Assembly (NCBI GenBank): GCA_947632615.1
Contig: CANRPW010000008.1
Span: 32,403-96,402 of the forward strand
Direction: 5' to 3'
Origin: an uncultured Clostridia bacterium
GTDB taxonomy: Bacteria; Bacillota; Clostridia; Lachnospirales; CAG-274
Length of the DNA stretch: 64,000 bases
The notes beneath the pieces are model-generated. The model was not told the origin of the DNA, searched no databases, and saw only the letters and a program-made list of their open reading frames with translations. Each line of letters begins with the position of its first letter. Position 1 is the first letter of the stretch. This document shows, piece after piece, positions 19,491 to 27,651 of the stretch. The position numbers and the translations under genes are program-made.

Positions 19491-19760
19491 CGGTGCCGCT
19501 GTGGCTTATTGTCTTTCCGGATACGCGACCGAAAAATACCCCGACCGCCCACCCCTACTCCGGTGCCGCTGTGGTTTATTGTCCTTCCCGATACGCCCCG
19601 AAAGAAACCCCGACCGCCCACCCCTACTCCGGTGCCGCTGTGGCTGACCCATTCACGGGTTACCTCCGGCAGAAGGCAGAGGCTCACCCAGCCACTCTTG
19701 CCGACAACAAAAGGCTTTGGCACGCCGGAACAACAGCAGGGGTGGGCGGCCGGGGCGTTC
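19491..19760. repeat. GC-rich direct-repeat array with inverted end motif
   Basis: CGGTGCCGCTGTGG occurs at 19491, 19561 and 19630 (period 70 and 69), with ACCCCGACCGCCCACCCCT between copies. The reverse complement of that linker, close to AGGGGTGGGCGGCCGGGGCG, ends the block at 19738-19757, so the array is bounded by inverted copies. Short frames through the repeats have no ribosome site. The remaining bases up to 19818 hold nothing I recognise. The gap lies between convergent genes. Confidence 0.85.
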
Positions 19761-19818
19761 TCTGACCACTGCGGCTGTAAGTGAAAGCCCACCAATGTTT
19801 GGGGCTAATACATACAAA

Positions 19819-19856
19819 AAAGGACCTATCCTTATTTTTGGATAGATCCTTATTTT
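19819..19856 (-). terminator. Terminator of the oad operon, possibly bidirectional
   Basis: AAGGACCTATCC pairs with GGATAGATCCTT (one mismatch) around an 8-base loop. A or T runs flank both sides, so it can act on both strands. Confidence 0.8.
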
Positions 19857-19863
19857 TATTTGC

Positions 19864-21264
19864 TTAAATAGGATAAACTCCCTTTTTTACATCTGCAAGG
19901 TTTGCATCTATTCCGTACTTCTGAGCCTGACGGAACTTGAAGAATTCCTCTGCGACCTGTGGGAAAAGAACATAGCTGAGTACATCCTCAGGCTGTTCCT
20001 TATATGCCTTTATAGCTTCTTCTGCTGCCGGAAGCTCAGGCTTAAGAAGGTCTGCGGGACGGCACTCTACTACCTTTTCGTCGCCGATTATCTTCTTTCT
20101 TATTTCATCTGAGATAGGTACAGGAGTTCTTCCGTACATTCCTCTTACAAGCTCCTTAGTTTCCTTAGGAACCATCTTATATCTTTCGCCCATAAGCACG
20201 TTAAGTACAGACTGTGTACCTACTATCTGGCTTGAAGGAGTTACAAGCGGAGGATATCCCAGATCCGCTCTTACTCTTGGCACCTCTTCAAGAACCTCTC
20301 TGTACTTATCTTCAGCATTGGCATTCTTAAGCTGAGAAACAAGGTTTGAAAGCATACCGCCGGGAACTTGATAGAGAAGAGTAGCTATATCTACAGACAA
20401 TACCTTTGTATTGAGAAGACCGCTCTTAAGTGCTTCCTCACGTATAGGACGGAAGTAATCTGAAATTTCCTTAAGTAGATTTTCATCAAGACCTATTTCA
20501 TAATCTGTGCCCTTGAATGCTGCATTCATAACCTCTGTTGCAGGCTGTGAAGTACCCATAGCAAAGGGGCTCATGTCTGTATCTATTATATCTGCGCCTG
20601 CTTCAACAGCCTTCATATATGTCATTGAAGCAACACCGCTTGTATAGTGGCTGTGAACCTCAAGAGGAAGGTCTACCTCAGACTTGATAGCCTTTACAAG
20701 GTCATAAGCCGACTGTGGCAGAAGAAGACCTGCCATATCCTTTATACATATAGAATCAGCGCCTATATCTCTATACTGCTTTGCAAGATTTACAAAATAT
20801 TCTTCAGTATGCACATCGCTGAGTGTGAATGAGATGGCAAGCTGAGCGTGACCGCCTTCCTGCTTACAGTATTTAACAGCAGTCTCAAGATTTCTTGGGT
20901 CGTTAAGAGCATCGAAAATTCTTATAATGTCGATACCGTTTTCAATACTCTTTCTTACAAACATTTCAACAACATCATCGGCATAGTGACGATATCCCAA
21001 TATGTTCTGACCTCTTAAAAGCATCTGAAGCTTTGTGTTTGGGGCGGCTTTACGGATCTTGCGAAGTCTTTCCCAGGGGTCCTCATTGAGAAATCTGAGA
21101 CAGGAGTCAAATGTAGCTCCTCCCCAAACCTCCATAGCTCCGAAGCCTACCTTATCCATCTTTCCTACTATGGGAAGAATGTCTTTTATAGAAAGTCTTG
21201 TAGCTATAAGTGACTGTTGACCGTCACGAAGCGTACAATCACAAATTTTAACCTTTTTACTCAT
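19864..21264 (-). CDS. oadA: Oxaloacetate decarboxylase alpha / transcarboxylase 5S-type subunit, no biotinyl domain
   Basis: This carboxyltransferase moves a carboxyl group between oxaloacetate (or pyruvate) and biotin. The TIM barrel starts CDCTLRDGQQSLIATRL. The metal site has the VHSHYTSG histidines, and the catalytic Lys sits in ICIKDMAG near residue 175. At 466 residues it stops after the PYC/OadA conserved domain; the biotin carrier is the separate gene at 22468-22863. It is the last gene of a five-gene operon with short gaps. Confidence 0.92.
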   Translation of the reverse strand: MSKKVKICDCTLRDGQQSLIATRLSIKDILPIVGKMDKVGFGAMEVWGGATFDSCLRFLNEDPWERLRKIRKAAPNTKLQMLLRGQNILGYRHYADDVVEMFVRKSIENGIDIIRIFDALNDPRNLETAVKYCKQEGGHAQLAISFTLSDVHTEEYFVNLAKQYRDIGADSICIKDMAGLLLPQSAYDLVKAIKSEVDLPLEVHSHYTSGVASMTYMKAVEAGADIIDTDMSPFAMGTSQPATEVMNAAFKGTDYEIGLDENLLKEISDYFRPIREEALKSGLLNTKVLSVDIATLLYQVPGGMLSNLVSQLKNANAEDKYREVLEEVPRVRADLGYPPLVTPSSQIVGTQSVLNVLMGERYKMVPKETKELVRGMYGRTPVPISDEIRKKIIGDEKVVECRPADLLKPELPAAEEAIKAYKEQPEDVLSYVLFPQVAEEFFKFRQAQKYGIDANLADVKKGVYPI

Positions 21265-21281
21265 ATATTATTCAACCTCCA

Positions 21282-22448
21282 TTAACCAAAAAGGGCTATG
21301 AAAATACCGGCTGCTACAGCCGAGCCGATAACACCGGCAACATTCGGACCCATAGCATGCATTAAAAGATAGTTGTTAGGATTTTCTTCCTTACCTACAT
21401 TCTGCGCAACTCTCGCTGCCATAGGAACGGCTGAAACACCTGCCGCACCGATAAGAGGATTTATCTTTCCTCCCGAAAGCTTACACATAAGCTTGCCTAA
21501 AAGCACACCACCTGCTGTGGAAACCATAAATGCAAAAAGACCAAGCGCAAGCACCTTAAGCGTGTCCAATGTAAGGAAGGTAGCCGCATTTGTAGTAGCA
21601 CCTACCGACAGACCTATACAAAGGCTTAAGATGTACATAAGAGCCTCAGAAGCGTGATGAGCTATCTTTTCGGTAACTCCGCTTACCTTAAGCAGGTTTC
21701 CAAGCATGAGCATACCAATAAGAGAAGCTGTTGAAGGAAGAATAAGTATAACAAGAATGGAAACAAGAACAGGGAATATTATTTTCTCTGTCTTAGAAAC
21801 AGGTCTTAACTGCTCCATCTTGATAGCTCTTTCCTTCTTAGTTGTAAGAAGCTTCATAATAGGCGGCTGGATTATAGGAATAAGCGCCATATATGAGTAC
21901 GCCGCAACAGCGACCGTACTGAGAATGTGAGGCGCAAGCTTTGTTGTTGTATAAATGGCTGTAGGGCCGTCCGCACCGCCGATGATACCTATAGAAGCGG
22001 CTTCGTAGGGTGACATACCCAAAAGAAGTGCGCCTAAGAAGGCTACGAATATACCAAGCTGTGCCGAAGCGCCTAAAAGCAGACTCTTGGGGTTGGCAAT
22101 AAGCGGACCAAAGTCTGTCATAACGCCTACACCAAGGAAGATGAGCGGTGGGAATATACCCAGAGCATCACCTTGATAGATATACCAAATAAGTCCACCC
22201 ACAGTTCCGTCCTTTGAAGGTTCTGCCATAAGACCTGCGCCCGGCAGGTTTGCAAGAAGCATACCAAAGGCTATGGGAAGAAGCAGAAGCGGCTCGTATT
22301 TTTTGACGATGGCAAGATACATAAAGAAAATAGCAACTGCTATCATTATGAAATATTTATATCCGTCACCCTGAAAAAACAGCATAAAGCCTGAATCTGC
22401 AATAAGTCCCGAAAAAATTTCGTATAGACTTTGCATAAATGATGACAT
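21282..22448 (-). CDS. oadB: Sodium-pumping decarboxylase beta subunit
   Basis: This integral membrane subunit decarboxylates carboxybiotin and exports Na+. The family signatures are GVGVMTDFGPLIANPKSLLLGA, SIGIIGGADGPTAIY and NAATFLTLDTLKVL. About nine to eleven hydrophobic segments and the 388-residue length fit OadB/MmdB/GcdB. It lies between the biotin carrier and oadA genes. It makes the cluster an energy-conserving pump rather than a soluble transcarboxylase alone. Confidence 0.95.
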   Translation of the reverse strand: MSSFMQSLYEIFSGLIADSGFMLFFQGDGYKYFIMIAVAIFFMYLAIVKKYEPLLLLPIAFGMLLANLPGAGLMAEPSKDGTVGGLIWYIYQGDALGIFPPLIFLGVGVMTDFGPLIANPKSLLLGASAQLGIFVAFLGALLLGMSPYEAASIGIIGGADGPTAIYTTTKLAPHILSTVAVAAYSYMALIPIIQPPIMKLLTTKKERAIKMEQLRPVSKTEKIIFPVLVSILVILILPSTASLIGMLMLGNLLKVSGVTEKIAHHASEALMYILSLCIGLSVGATTNAATFLTLDTLKVLALGLFAFMVSTAGGVLLGKLMCKLSGGKINPLIGAAGVSAVPMAARVAQNVGKEENPNNYLLMHAMGPNVAGVIGSAVAAGIFIALFG

Positions 22449-22467
22449 ATTATTACCTCCGATATTA

Positions 22468-22863
22468 TTACTCGACGGTTATAAGTACATCGTCTGAGTT
22501 TACTGACTGACCCTTTGATACTACAACAGAAGTTACTTTTCCGCCTACCGGGGTTACTATTTCATTTTCCATCTTCATAGCTTCAAGAATTACTACTACT
22601 GCGTTTTCAGCAACTGTATCGCCTACGTTTACCTTAACGTCAAGTATTGTACCTGGCATTGGCGCTTTAACAGGTGTTCCGCTGCCTGCCTTAGCTGCGG
22701 GAGCAGGTGCTGCTACCGGTGCCGGTGCAGGTGCAGGTGCCGGTGTAGGAGCAGCAGGAGCAACAGGTGCTGTAGGTGCTGCAGCTACTGAAGAACCGTC
22801 AAGCTCTTCTACCACAACATCATAAGATGAACCGTTTACTGTAACTCTAAAATTCTTTAACAT
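22468..22863 (-). CDS. Biotin carboxyl carrier protein of the decarboxylase
   Basis: This 131-residue swinging-arm subunit has a flexible Ala/Pro linker at about residues 28-60 and a C-terminal biotinyl domain. The domain carries VKAPMPGTI and the biotinylation motif EAMKMENEI (Lys near residue 96). Both carboxyltransferases of the operon presumably use it. It resembles MmdC/GcdC carriers rather than AccB, which normally has a longer N-terminus. BirA, encoded near the right edge, would attach the biotin. Confidence 0.92.
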   Translation of the reverse strand: MLKNFRVTVNGSSYDVVVEELDGSSVAAAPTAPVAPAAPTPAPAPAPAPVAAPAPAAKAGSGTPVKAPMPGTILDVKVNVGDTVAENAVVVILEAMKMENEIVTPVGGKVTSVVVSKGQSVNSDDVLITVE

Positions 22864-22882
22864 TATAATTACCCTCCTAATA

Positions 22883-23302
22883 TCAGATCACAATAGTGTG
22901 TTGTCTTTGTTCGTGTATAGCTTCCTTATGCCAATTAGTGGATTTTCTGAAGCTTCTTACAATAAGTTTGTCTGAAGATGTGCCAAGACTTGCAGCAATT
23001 GCCGCTGTAATAACAGCTATAAGCTCCTTATCGTCAAAGGTCTCTGCCTTCTCGGGTTCTGCCTGGGCTGCAGGCTGAGGAGCAGGCGCCGGGACAGGTT
23101 CAGGCGCTGTCTTAACTGTTTTGCGAAGAACCTTCTTTTCGCCTCTGTGCTCTACCTTGTAAATTATACTTGCAGCTATAGAAATAACTATAGCGATAAG
23201 AGCAAGTATAATTATAACGGTGAATATACCTGTAACGGCAACAACACAACCTTCAAATATGCCGAAATTATCCGCATTTAAGGCTAATAAACATAATTTC
23301 AT
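22883..23302 (-). CDS. OadG-family small membrane subunit
   Basis: This 139-residue subunit has one N-terminal membrane helix (about residues 18-50), a basic stretch, then a Pro/Ala-rich linker and a short C-terminal segment (DDKELIAVITAAIAASLG-T) typical of OadG/MmdD delta subunits. These proteins hold the carboxyltransferase on the membrane pump. Its place between mmdA and the biotin carrier supports this role. Confidence 0.85.
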   Translation of the reverse strand: MKLCLLALNADNFGIFEGCVVAVTGIFTVIIILALIAIVISIAASIIYKVEHRGEKKVLRKTVKTAPEPVPAPAPQPAAQAEPEKAETFDDKELIAVITAAIAASLGTSSDKLIVRSFRKSTNWHKEAIHEQRQHTIVI

Positions 23303-23319
23303 ATTATCACCGCCTGCCT

Positions 23320-24693
23320 TTATACACTGTTATGCTTCTTTGGAACAGTCTGAACTCTCTTAGTGTAAAGCATTTCCAAAGCTGCGATAAGATGCTTTCT
23401 TGTAGCTGCGGGTATGATGATATCATCAATATATCCCTTTTCGGCTGAAGCGTATGGTGAAGCTGCTTCGTCATAGGTTTCATCCGTGTACTGGTGCATT
23501 ATGTCTACATGACCCTTTCTGCTTAAAAGAGAAATTTGTGCTGTAGGCCAAGCAAGAACGATGTCAGCGCCAATATACTTAGAATTCATAAGCAGGAAGC
23601 TGCTGCCGATACCTCTCCTTACAATTACATTTACCTTAGGAACAGACGCTTCTGTAAGTCCCATAAGAAGATGTGATGAGAAGCTCATAAGAATGTTCTG
23701 CTGGTCTGCTGTTATCTTGTCATAATCAGCAACATCTGTAAGTGTAACTATAGGAATATTGAAAGCATCGCAGATCTTAACAAACTTGCCTGCCTTCTGT
23801 GTTCCCTTAAGACCCAGAGGACCATTGTTTGCAATAATACCGATGGTTATACCGTTTATTTTAATAAAGCAGCAGATAATTTCTTCCCCAAACTTAGGCT
23901 GTATCTCGAAATAATTATAATCATCCGCAAGGCTGCTTATGATGTAACGCATATCTATAGGTGAAGCTTCATCGGCAACTATAGAGTTAAGAGCCTCGTC
24001 TTCTCTGTTCAGGTCGGCTTCACCAATATCAACCGCTACATCCATATTGTTAAGAGGAAGAAGATCTATAAGCTTAGCTGCGCCCTTAAGGCAATCCTCC
24101 TCTGTCTTGTATGTTTTGTGAACAAGACCTGTCTTTGTTGCGTGAGTTTCGCCTGAGCCGTAGTCTTTATAGTTTAATTTTACCTCATCAGCGCCCTTTA
24201 TAACGGCAGGGCTTGAAAGGAACATATTGGCATCCTGCTCCTTCATAATTCTGAAATCTGCAAGAAGAGGAATATAAGTTGCCATACCAAGGCAGTCGCC
24301 AAGTACAACGGATATCTGAGGGATCAAACCGCTGGCAAGTGAAATATTCTGAAAAAGAATACCGTACGCTTCAAGCGCCTCCTGACCGTCCTTAAGCTCA
24401 ACACCTGTAGAATCAAGTATGCCTACAATAGGAGCTCCCATATTTATAGCCTTACTATATACATCTGCTATTTTCTTTGCGTGCTTTTTATTAACAGGAC
24501 CTTCCTGTGCATAAGCAAAACAAAGCTTGCCGTTTACAGCACCATAGCCCGTAACTACATTAGCTTCTTTCATAAAGCCTTCAAGCTCTACAAAGCTGTT
24601 TTCGTCGAAAAACTTTTCCAAACGGACACGCGCTGTGCTTTCTTCAGCCTTCTTAAGCTCTTTAAGATTGCTGATCTTACTGAGAGTATCCAT
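23320..24693 (-). CDS. Acyl-CoA carboxyltransferase (MmdA / transcarboxylase 12S type)
   Basis: This 457-residue protein has the duplicated crotonase-like fold of biotin-dependent acyl-CoA carboxyltransferases. ARVRLEKFFDENSFVEL opens the first half, and IPIVTLTDVADY with RKGHVDIMHQ mark the second. It would take a carboxyl group from methylmalonyl-CoA or a similar thioester. It is shorter than typical 500-residue members, and the usual GARIQ-like oxyanion segment of the first half is divergent (DSTGVELKDGQEAL). As the first gene of the operon it is paired with a second carboxyltransferase, oadA, five genes on. Confidence 0.82.
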   Translation of the reverse strand: MDTLSKISNLKELKKAEESTARVRLEKFFDENSFVELEGFMKEANVVTGYGAVNGKLCFAYAQEGPVNKKHAKKIADVYSKAINMGAPIVGILDSTGVELKDGQEALEAYGILFQNISLASGLIPQISVVLGDCLGMATYIPLLADFRIMKEQDANMFLSSPAVIKGADEVKLNYKDYGSGETHATKTGLVHKTYKTEEDCLKGAAKLIDLLPLNNMDVAVDIGEADLNREDEALNSIVADEASPIDMRYIISSLADDYNYFEIQPKFGEEIICCFIKINGITIGIIANNGPLGLKGTQKAGKFVKICDAFNIPIVTLTDVADYDKITADQQNILMSFSSHLLMGLTEASVPKVNVIVRRGIGSSFLLMNSKYIGADIVLAWPTAQISLLSRKGHVDIMHQYTDETYDEAASPYASAEKGYIDDIIIPAATRKHLIAALEMLYTKRVQTVPKKHNSV

Positions 24694-24925
24694 TGAATTA
24701 CCTCCAAAAATAAAAATTTACTCAAAATATGTTGAAATCCAATCTATTTTATTGTACTATAAATATAAAATAATACAAGTCTTAATTTATTAAGATTTAT
24801 TAAGATATATTATATTTTCCGCTTATGCCAAAACATTACATAATATTTGCCGCAGTAAGCAGAGTTTTATAAAAAACCGCATGATCGTTTATATAATATG
24901 CCCAAAAGAAAGAAAGGGAACTAAA

Positions 24926-25534
24926 ATGAATTACATTTGTCTGGATCTTGAATTTAACGGCGCCTTTGATTTTTCAGCAGGAAAAGCCGCCGAAAGCAAT
25001 GAAGCCTGTCATCATGAAATAATACAGATAGGAGCAGTAAAGCTCGATAAGAAATATAATATTAAAGACAGCTTCAATACATATGTTAAGCCTACCATCT
25101 ACCCCAGGCTCAACCCCTTTATAGCCGACGTCATAAAAATGAAAACCGAAGACTTTAAAAACGCAGGCAGCTTTAAAATAAACTATCTTAAGTTTAAAAA
25201 TTTTCTCTCGGACGGCAATAATGTTTTTGTAGTATGGGGTGAGTCTGACATACCTATTCTTTACGAAAATCTAAGCTATTATAAGCTGGTGGACGAACCG
25301 CTGATAGTCAAATATATGAACATTCAGCCATATGTAAGCACGCTTTTAAATAAGGAAAGCGGTCAGCAAATAAGCCTCAAAAACGCCATTGATGCAATGG
25401 GCATAGAAACTGACAACCAATATCACAACGCTCTTTACGATGCTTACTATACCGCTCAGATATTCATAAACTTAGACCCTAAACCGAACATTTTAAAGCT
25501 TTTCTGCTCAAACCATTACAAAAACCTTAAATAA
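24926..25534 (+). CDS. DnaQ-like 3'-5' exonuclease (KapD-type)
   Basis: This 202-residue protein has the DEDDh exonuclease fold. Exo I is CLDLEFNGAF with two acidic ligands, Exo II lies around VVWGESDIPIL, and Exo III is HNALYDAYYTAQIF with the catalytic His and Asp. It belongs to the RNase T/ERI-1/KapD group, so a single-stranded RNA or DNA substrate is likely. I chose the ATG at 24926, preceded by GAAAGGGA. The upstream gap of 232 bases to the divergent operon is AT-rich and probably holds both promoters. Confidence 0.8.
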   Translation: MNYICLDLEFNGAFDFSAGKAAESNEACHHEIIQIGAVKLDKKYNIKDSFNTYVKPTIYPRLNPFIADVIKMKTEDFKNAGSFKINYLKFKNFLSDGNNVFVVWGESDIPILYENLSYYKLVDEPLIVKYMNIQPYVSTLLNKESGQQISLKNAIDAMGIETDNQYHNALYDAYYTAQIFINLDPKPNILKLFCSNHYKNLK

Positions 25535-25568
25535 CAGGCTACCCGCAGGCGGTACGCAATTCTAAAAG

Positions 25569-25587
25569 ACCCCGGCCGCCCACCCCT
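25569..25587. repeat. Solo copy of the CCGCCCACCC motif
   Basis: ACCCCGGCCGCCCACCCCT closely matches the linker of the 19.5 kb array. It lies just after the exonuclease gene, before the hairpin cluster. Nothing recognisable lies between 25590 and 25700. Confidence 0.6.
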
Positions 25588-25704
25588 CAAATTCTTCCCG
25601 CCTGACATTTCACTTCTTTTGTTTTGGCAAGACGTAAGCTTAAGCGAACCTCGGCCGGTTGGCTAACCAAAAAAATAATACCTATTCTTCTTACAATAAA
25701 TTTT

Positions 25705-25833
25705 CCGTGCCACATACGGCACGGCGAAAAGGGCAAAAAGCAAGGGGCAGCTGCGCTGCCCCTTGCTTTTTGCCCTCCCCCGGTCGGCATTTTCATAGGA
25801 TTTCGCGTATGCGATATCCTATGAAAATGCCGA
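25705..25833. repeat. Hairpin cluster, locus 5 left: three stems
   Basis: A 7-bp stem CCGTGCC/GGCACGG (25705-25724) is followed by a perfect 22-bp stem (25730-25751/25755-25776) with tip GGGCAGCTGCGCTGCCC, the same tip as locus 3. A linker CTCCCCCGGTC leads to a 23-bp stem with one mismatch at 25784-25833 (arm starting TCGGCATTTTCATAGG). It lies between convergent genes. Confidence 0.93.
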
Positions 25834-25875
25834 GCAGCCCCTCCGGATTTTTCCACTCATCTTCCGGGTGGCTGA

Positions 25876-25988
25876 GCGGAGCAAAAACAGGCGTGGGCAG
25901 GAGGACTTGTCCTCCTGCCCACGCCTGTTTTTGCTCCGCCCCGCGGGCACGCCGATCAGACCGCCTGCGGCGGTCTGATCGGCGTGCC
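25876..25988. repeat. Hairpin-pair element, locus 5 right: 31-bp and 20-bp perfect stems
   Basis: Bases 25876-25906 pair perfectly with 25909-25939. After CCCGCGG, bases 25946-25965 pair perfectly with 25969-25988 around TGC (tip ACCGCCTGCGGCGGT). This is the second hairpin pair in the same gap, in the same polarity as the first. thrC ends 13 bases later. Confidence 0.95.
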
Positions 25989-26001
25989 AATCCCTGCAGG
26001 C

Positions 26002-27474
26002 TTATTTTGCTAATCTTTCTTTTATAAATTCTTCTATATTTTCTCGTTCTATGCAGAAATTGTGGAGCACAGGACGCTTATCTATGTCCTTTATAGGTGC
26101 GGGAATATTGGTTTCGCTTACCTCCGACAACGCCCTTACGGCCTCAAATGGGTCCATTCCGCTGTATTTACTGTCTATTGCAGTAAGAACATCCCTTGCA
26201 AATTTATATGGGCTTGCCGTTGACACAACAACTGCTGGGGTTTTATCATTTGTTTTCTTTAAATATTTTTTATATGCAGAATACGCCACAGCCGTATGTG
26301 TGTCAAGCACATAGCCTTCCTTCTCATATACATCTTTTATAGCCGCAAATGTCTCTTCCTCTGTGGAGTATTCGCCTACAAAGCCGCTTCCCTTTGCCGA
26401 AAAGTCATAAACTCCCTTGCTTGACAAGTTGTCCATAAGTCCCTTTACAACTTCCGTGCTTCCGCTTAAATGATAAAGCAGTCTTTCGAGGTTTGATGAA
26501 ATGAGTATATCCATAGAAGGAGATGACGTAAGTATAAATTCTCTGTTTACATCATATTTTCCCGTTTCAAAAAAGTCAAAAAGCACCTTGTTTTCATTTG
26601 AAGCGCATACCAGCTTGTTTACGGGAAGTCCCATTTCTCTTGCATAATAGCCTGCAAGAATGTTTCCGAAGTTTCCCGTAGGTACAACAAAATCTATCTT
26701 ATCGCCGCAGTTTATTTTTCCTGCCTTTACCATCCGGGCATAGGCATAGAAATAATACACTATCTGAGGTGCAAGCCTGCCTATATTTATAGAATTTGCA
26801 GAAGAAAATACATAGCCCTCTTCCGCAAGCTCTGCCTTAAGAGCCTTGTTTGTAAACGCCTTTTTAACAGCAGTCTGGGCATCATCAAAATTGCCCTTTA
26901 TGCCTGCCACACAGGTGTTTTTGCCTTCTTGAGTTATCATCTGCATTCTCTGCACATCAGATACGCCGTCTTGTGGGAAGAATACTATTATTCCCGTGCC
27001 CTCAACGTCCGCAAAGCCTTCAAGGGCAGCCTTGCCGGTGTCGCCGCTGGTCGCTGTAAGGATCACAATAGTCCTGTCTTCGCCGTTTTTCTTTGCAGAG
27101 GTCTTAAGAAGATAGGGCAAAATAGAAAGAGCCATGTCCTTAAAGGCTATTGTCTTGCCATGAAAAAGCTCCAATACACCGCAGTCCTGTGTAAGCCTTA
27201 AGGGAGCTATCGCAGGAGTATCAAATTTCTCGTCATAGGCTCCGTTTATACATGCCTTTAATTCTTCCTCTGTAAAATCGTCCAATATAAGCTTCAAAAC
27301 CTCATATGCAAGCTCCTTATAGCTCATATCAACAATGTCCTCAAGCTTAAAATCAGCCTTGGGTATACTGCAGGGCACATAAAGTCCGCCGTCATCTGCT
27401 ATACCCTTTAAAATAGCCTGAGAAGCCGTAATATAATTTTTGTCGCCTCTTGTACTTTTATAAAGTAAAGCCAT
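26002..27474 (-). CDS. thrC: Threonine synthase
   Basis: ThrC converts O-phosphohomoserine to threonine with PLP. The 490-residue protein belongs to the longer class of threonine synthases, with the N-terminal YKSTRG. The PLP lysine is in HGKTIAFKDMALSILPY, and the phosphate-binding loop is VPTGNFGNILAGYYA. No homoserine-pathway gene is adjacent, and no T-box or long leader precedes it. Only about 60 bases separate the start from the next hairpin element. Confidence 0.95.
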   Translation of the reverse strand: MALLYKSTRGDKNYITASQAILKGIADDGGLYVPCSIPKADFKLEDIVDMSYKELAYEVLKLILDDFTEEELKACINGAYDEKFDTPAIAPLRLTQDCGVLELFHGKTIAFKDMALSILPYLLKTSAKKNGEDRTIVILTATSGDTGKAALEGFADVEGTGIIVFFPQDGVSDVQRMQMITQEGKNTCVAGIKGNFDDAQTAVKKAFTNKALKAELAEEGYVFSSANSINIGRLAPQIVYYFYAYARMVKAGKINCGDKIDFVVPTGNFGNILAGYYAREMGLPVNKLVCASNENKVLFDFFETGKYDVNREFILTSSPSMDILISSNLERLLYHLSGSTEVVKGLMDNLSSKGVYDFSAKGSGFVGEYSTEEETFAAIKDVYEKEGYVLDTHTAVAYSAYKKYLKKTNDKTPAVVVSTASPYKFARDVLTAIDSKYSGMDPFEAVRALSEVSETNIPAPIKDIDKRPVLHNFCIERENIEEFIKERLAK

Positions 27475-27535
27475 TTATATCAACCTCGTTTTATACTGAT
27501 TTCAGAAAGCAATACCGGTTATCCCCAAAGACACC

Positions 27536-27636
27536 GGGACCGAAGCGAAAAGCAGCGGCGACGTAGGAGCCGCTGCTTTTCGCCCCCCCCGGTCCCTTAT
27601 TTATTATCGTCTTGTATAAGACGATATAAATGAGGG
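27536..27636. repeat. Hairpin-pair element, locus 6, shares a whole hairpin with locus 10
   Basis: GCGAAAAGCAGCGGC (27545-27559) pairs with its complement at 27569-27583 around GACGTAGGA. This 39-base hairpin is identical to 61518-61556. An outer 7-bp stem GGGACCG/CGGTCCC encloses it. A quasi-palindrome at 27594-27636 (around TATCGTC/GACGATA) forms the second stem. It lies between thrC and the DUF2334 gene. Confidence 0.9.
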
Positions 27637-27651
27637 GGCAAATATTACTTT

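Noticed and set aside
19493..19784. Two repetitive frames of about 90 codons encoding PTAHPYSGAA-like or PTPTPVPLW-like repeats
   Set aside because: The repeats come from the 70-base DNA repeats in two frames. There is no ribosome site, and neither frame has family-like features.
25587..26027. Several overlapping 65-120-codon frames on both strands
   Set aside because: They are antisense images of one another inside the hairpin cluster, as expected from palindromic DNA.
27475..27535. T-box or other amino-acid leader before thrC
   Set aside because: The gap is about 60 bases with no T-box core, followed by a hairpin element.
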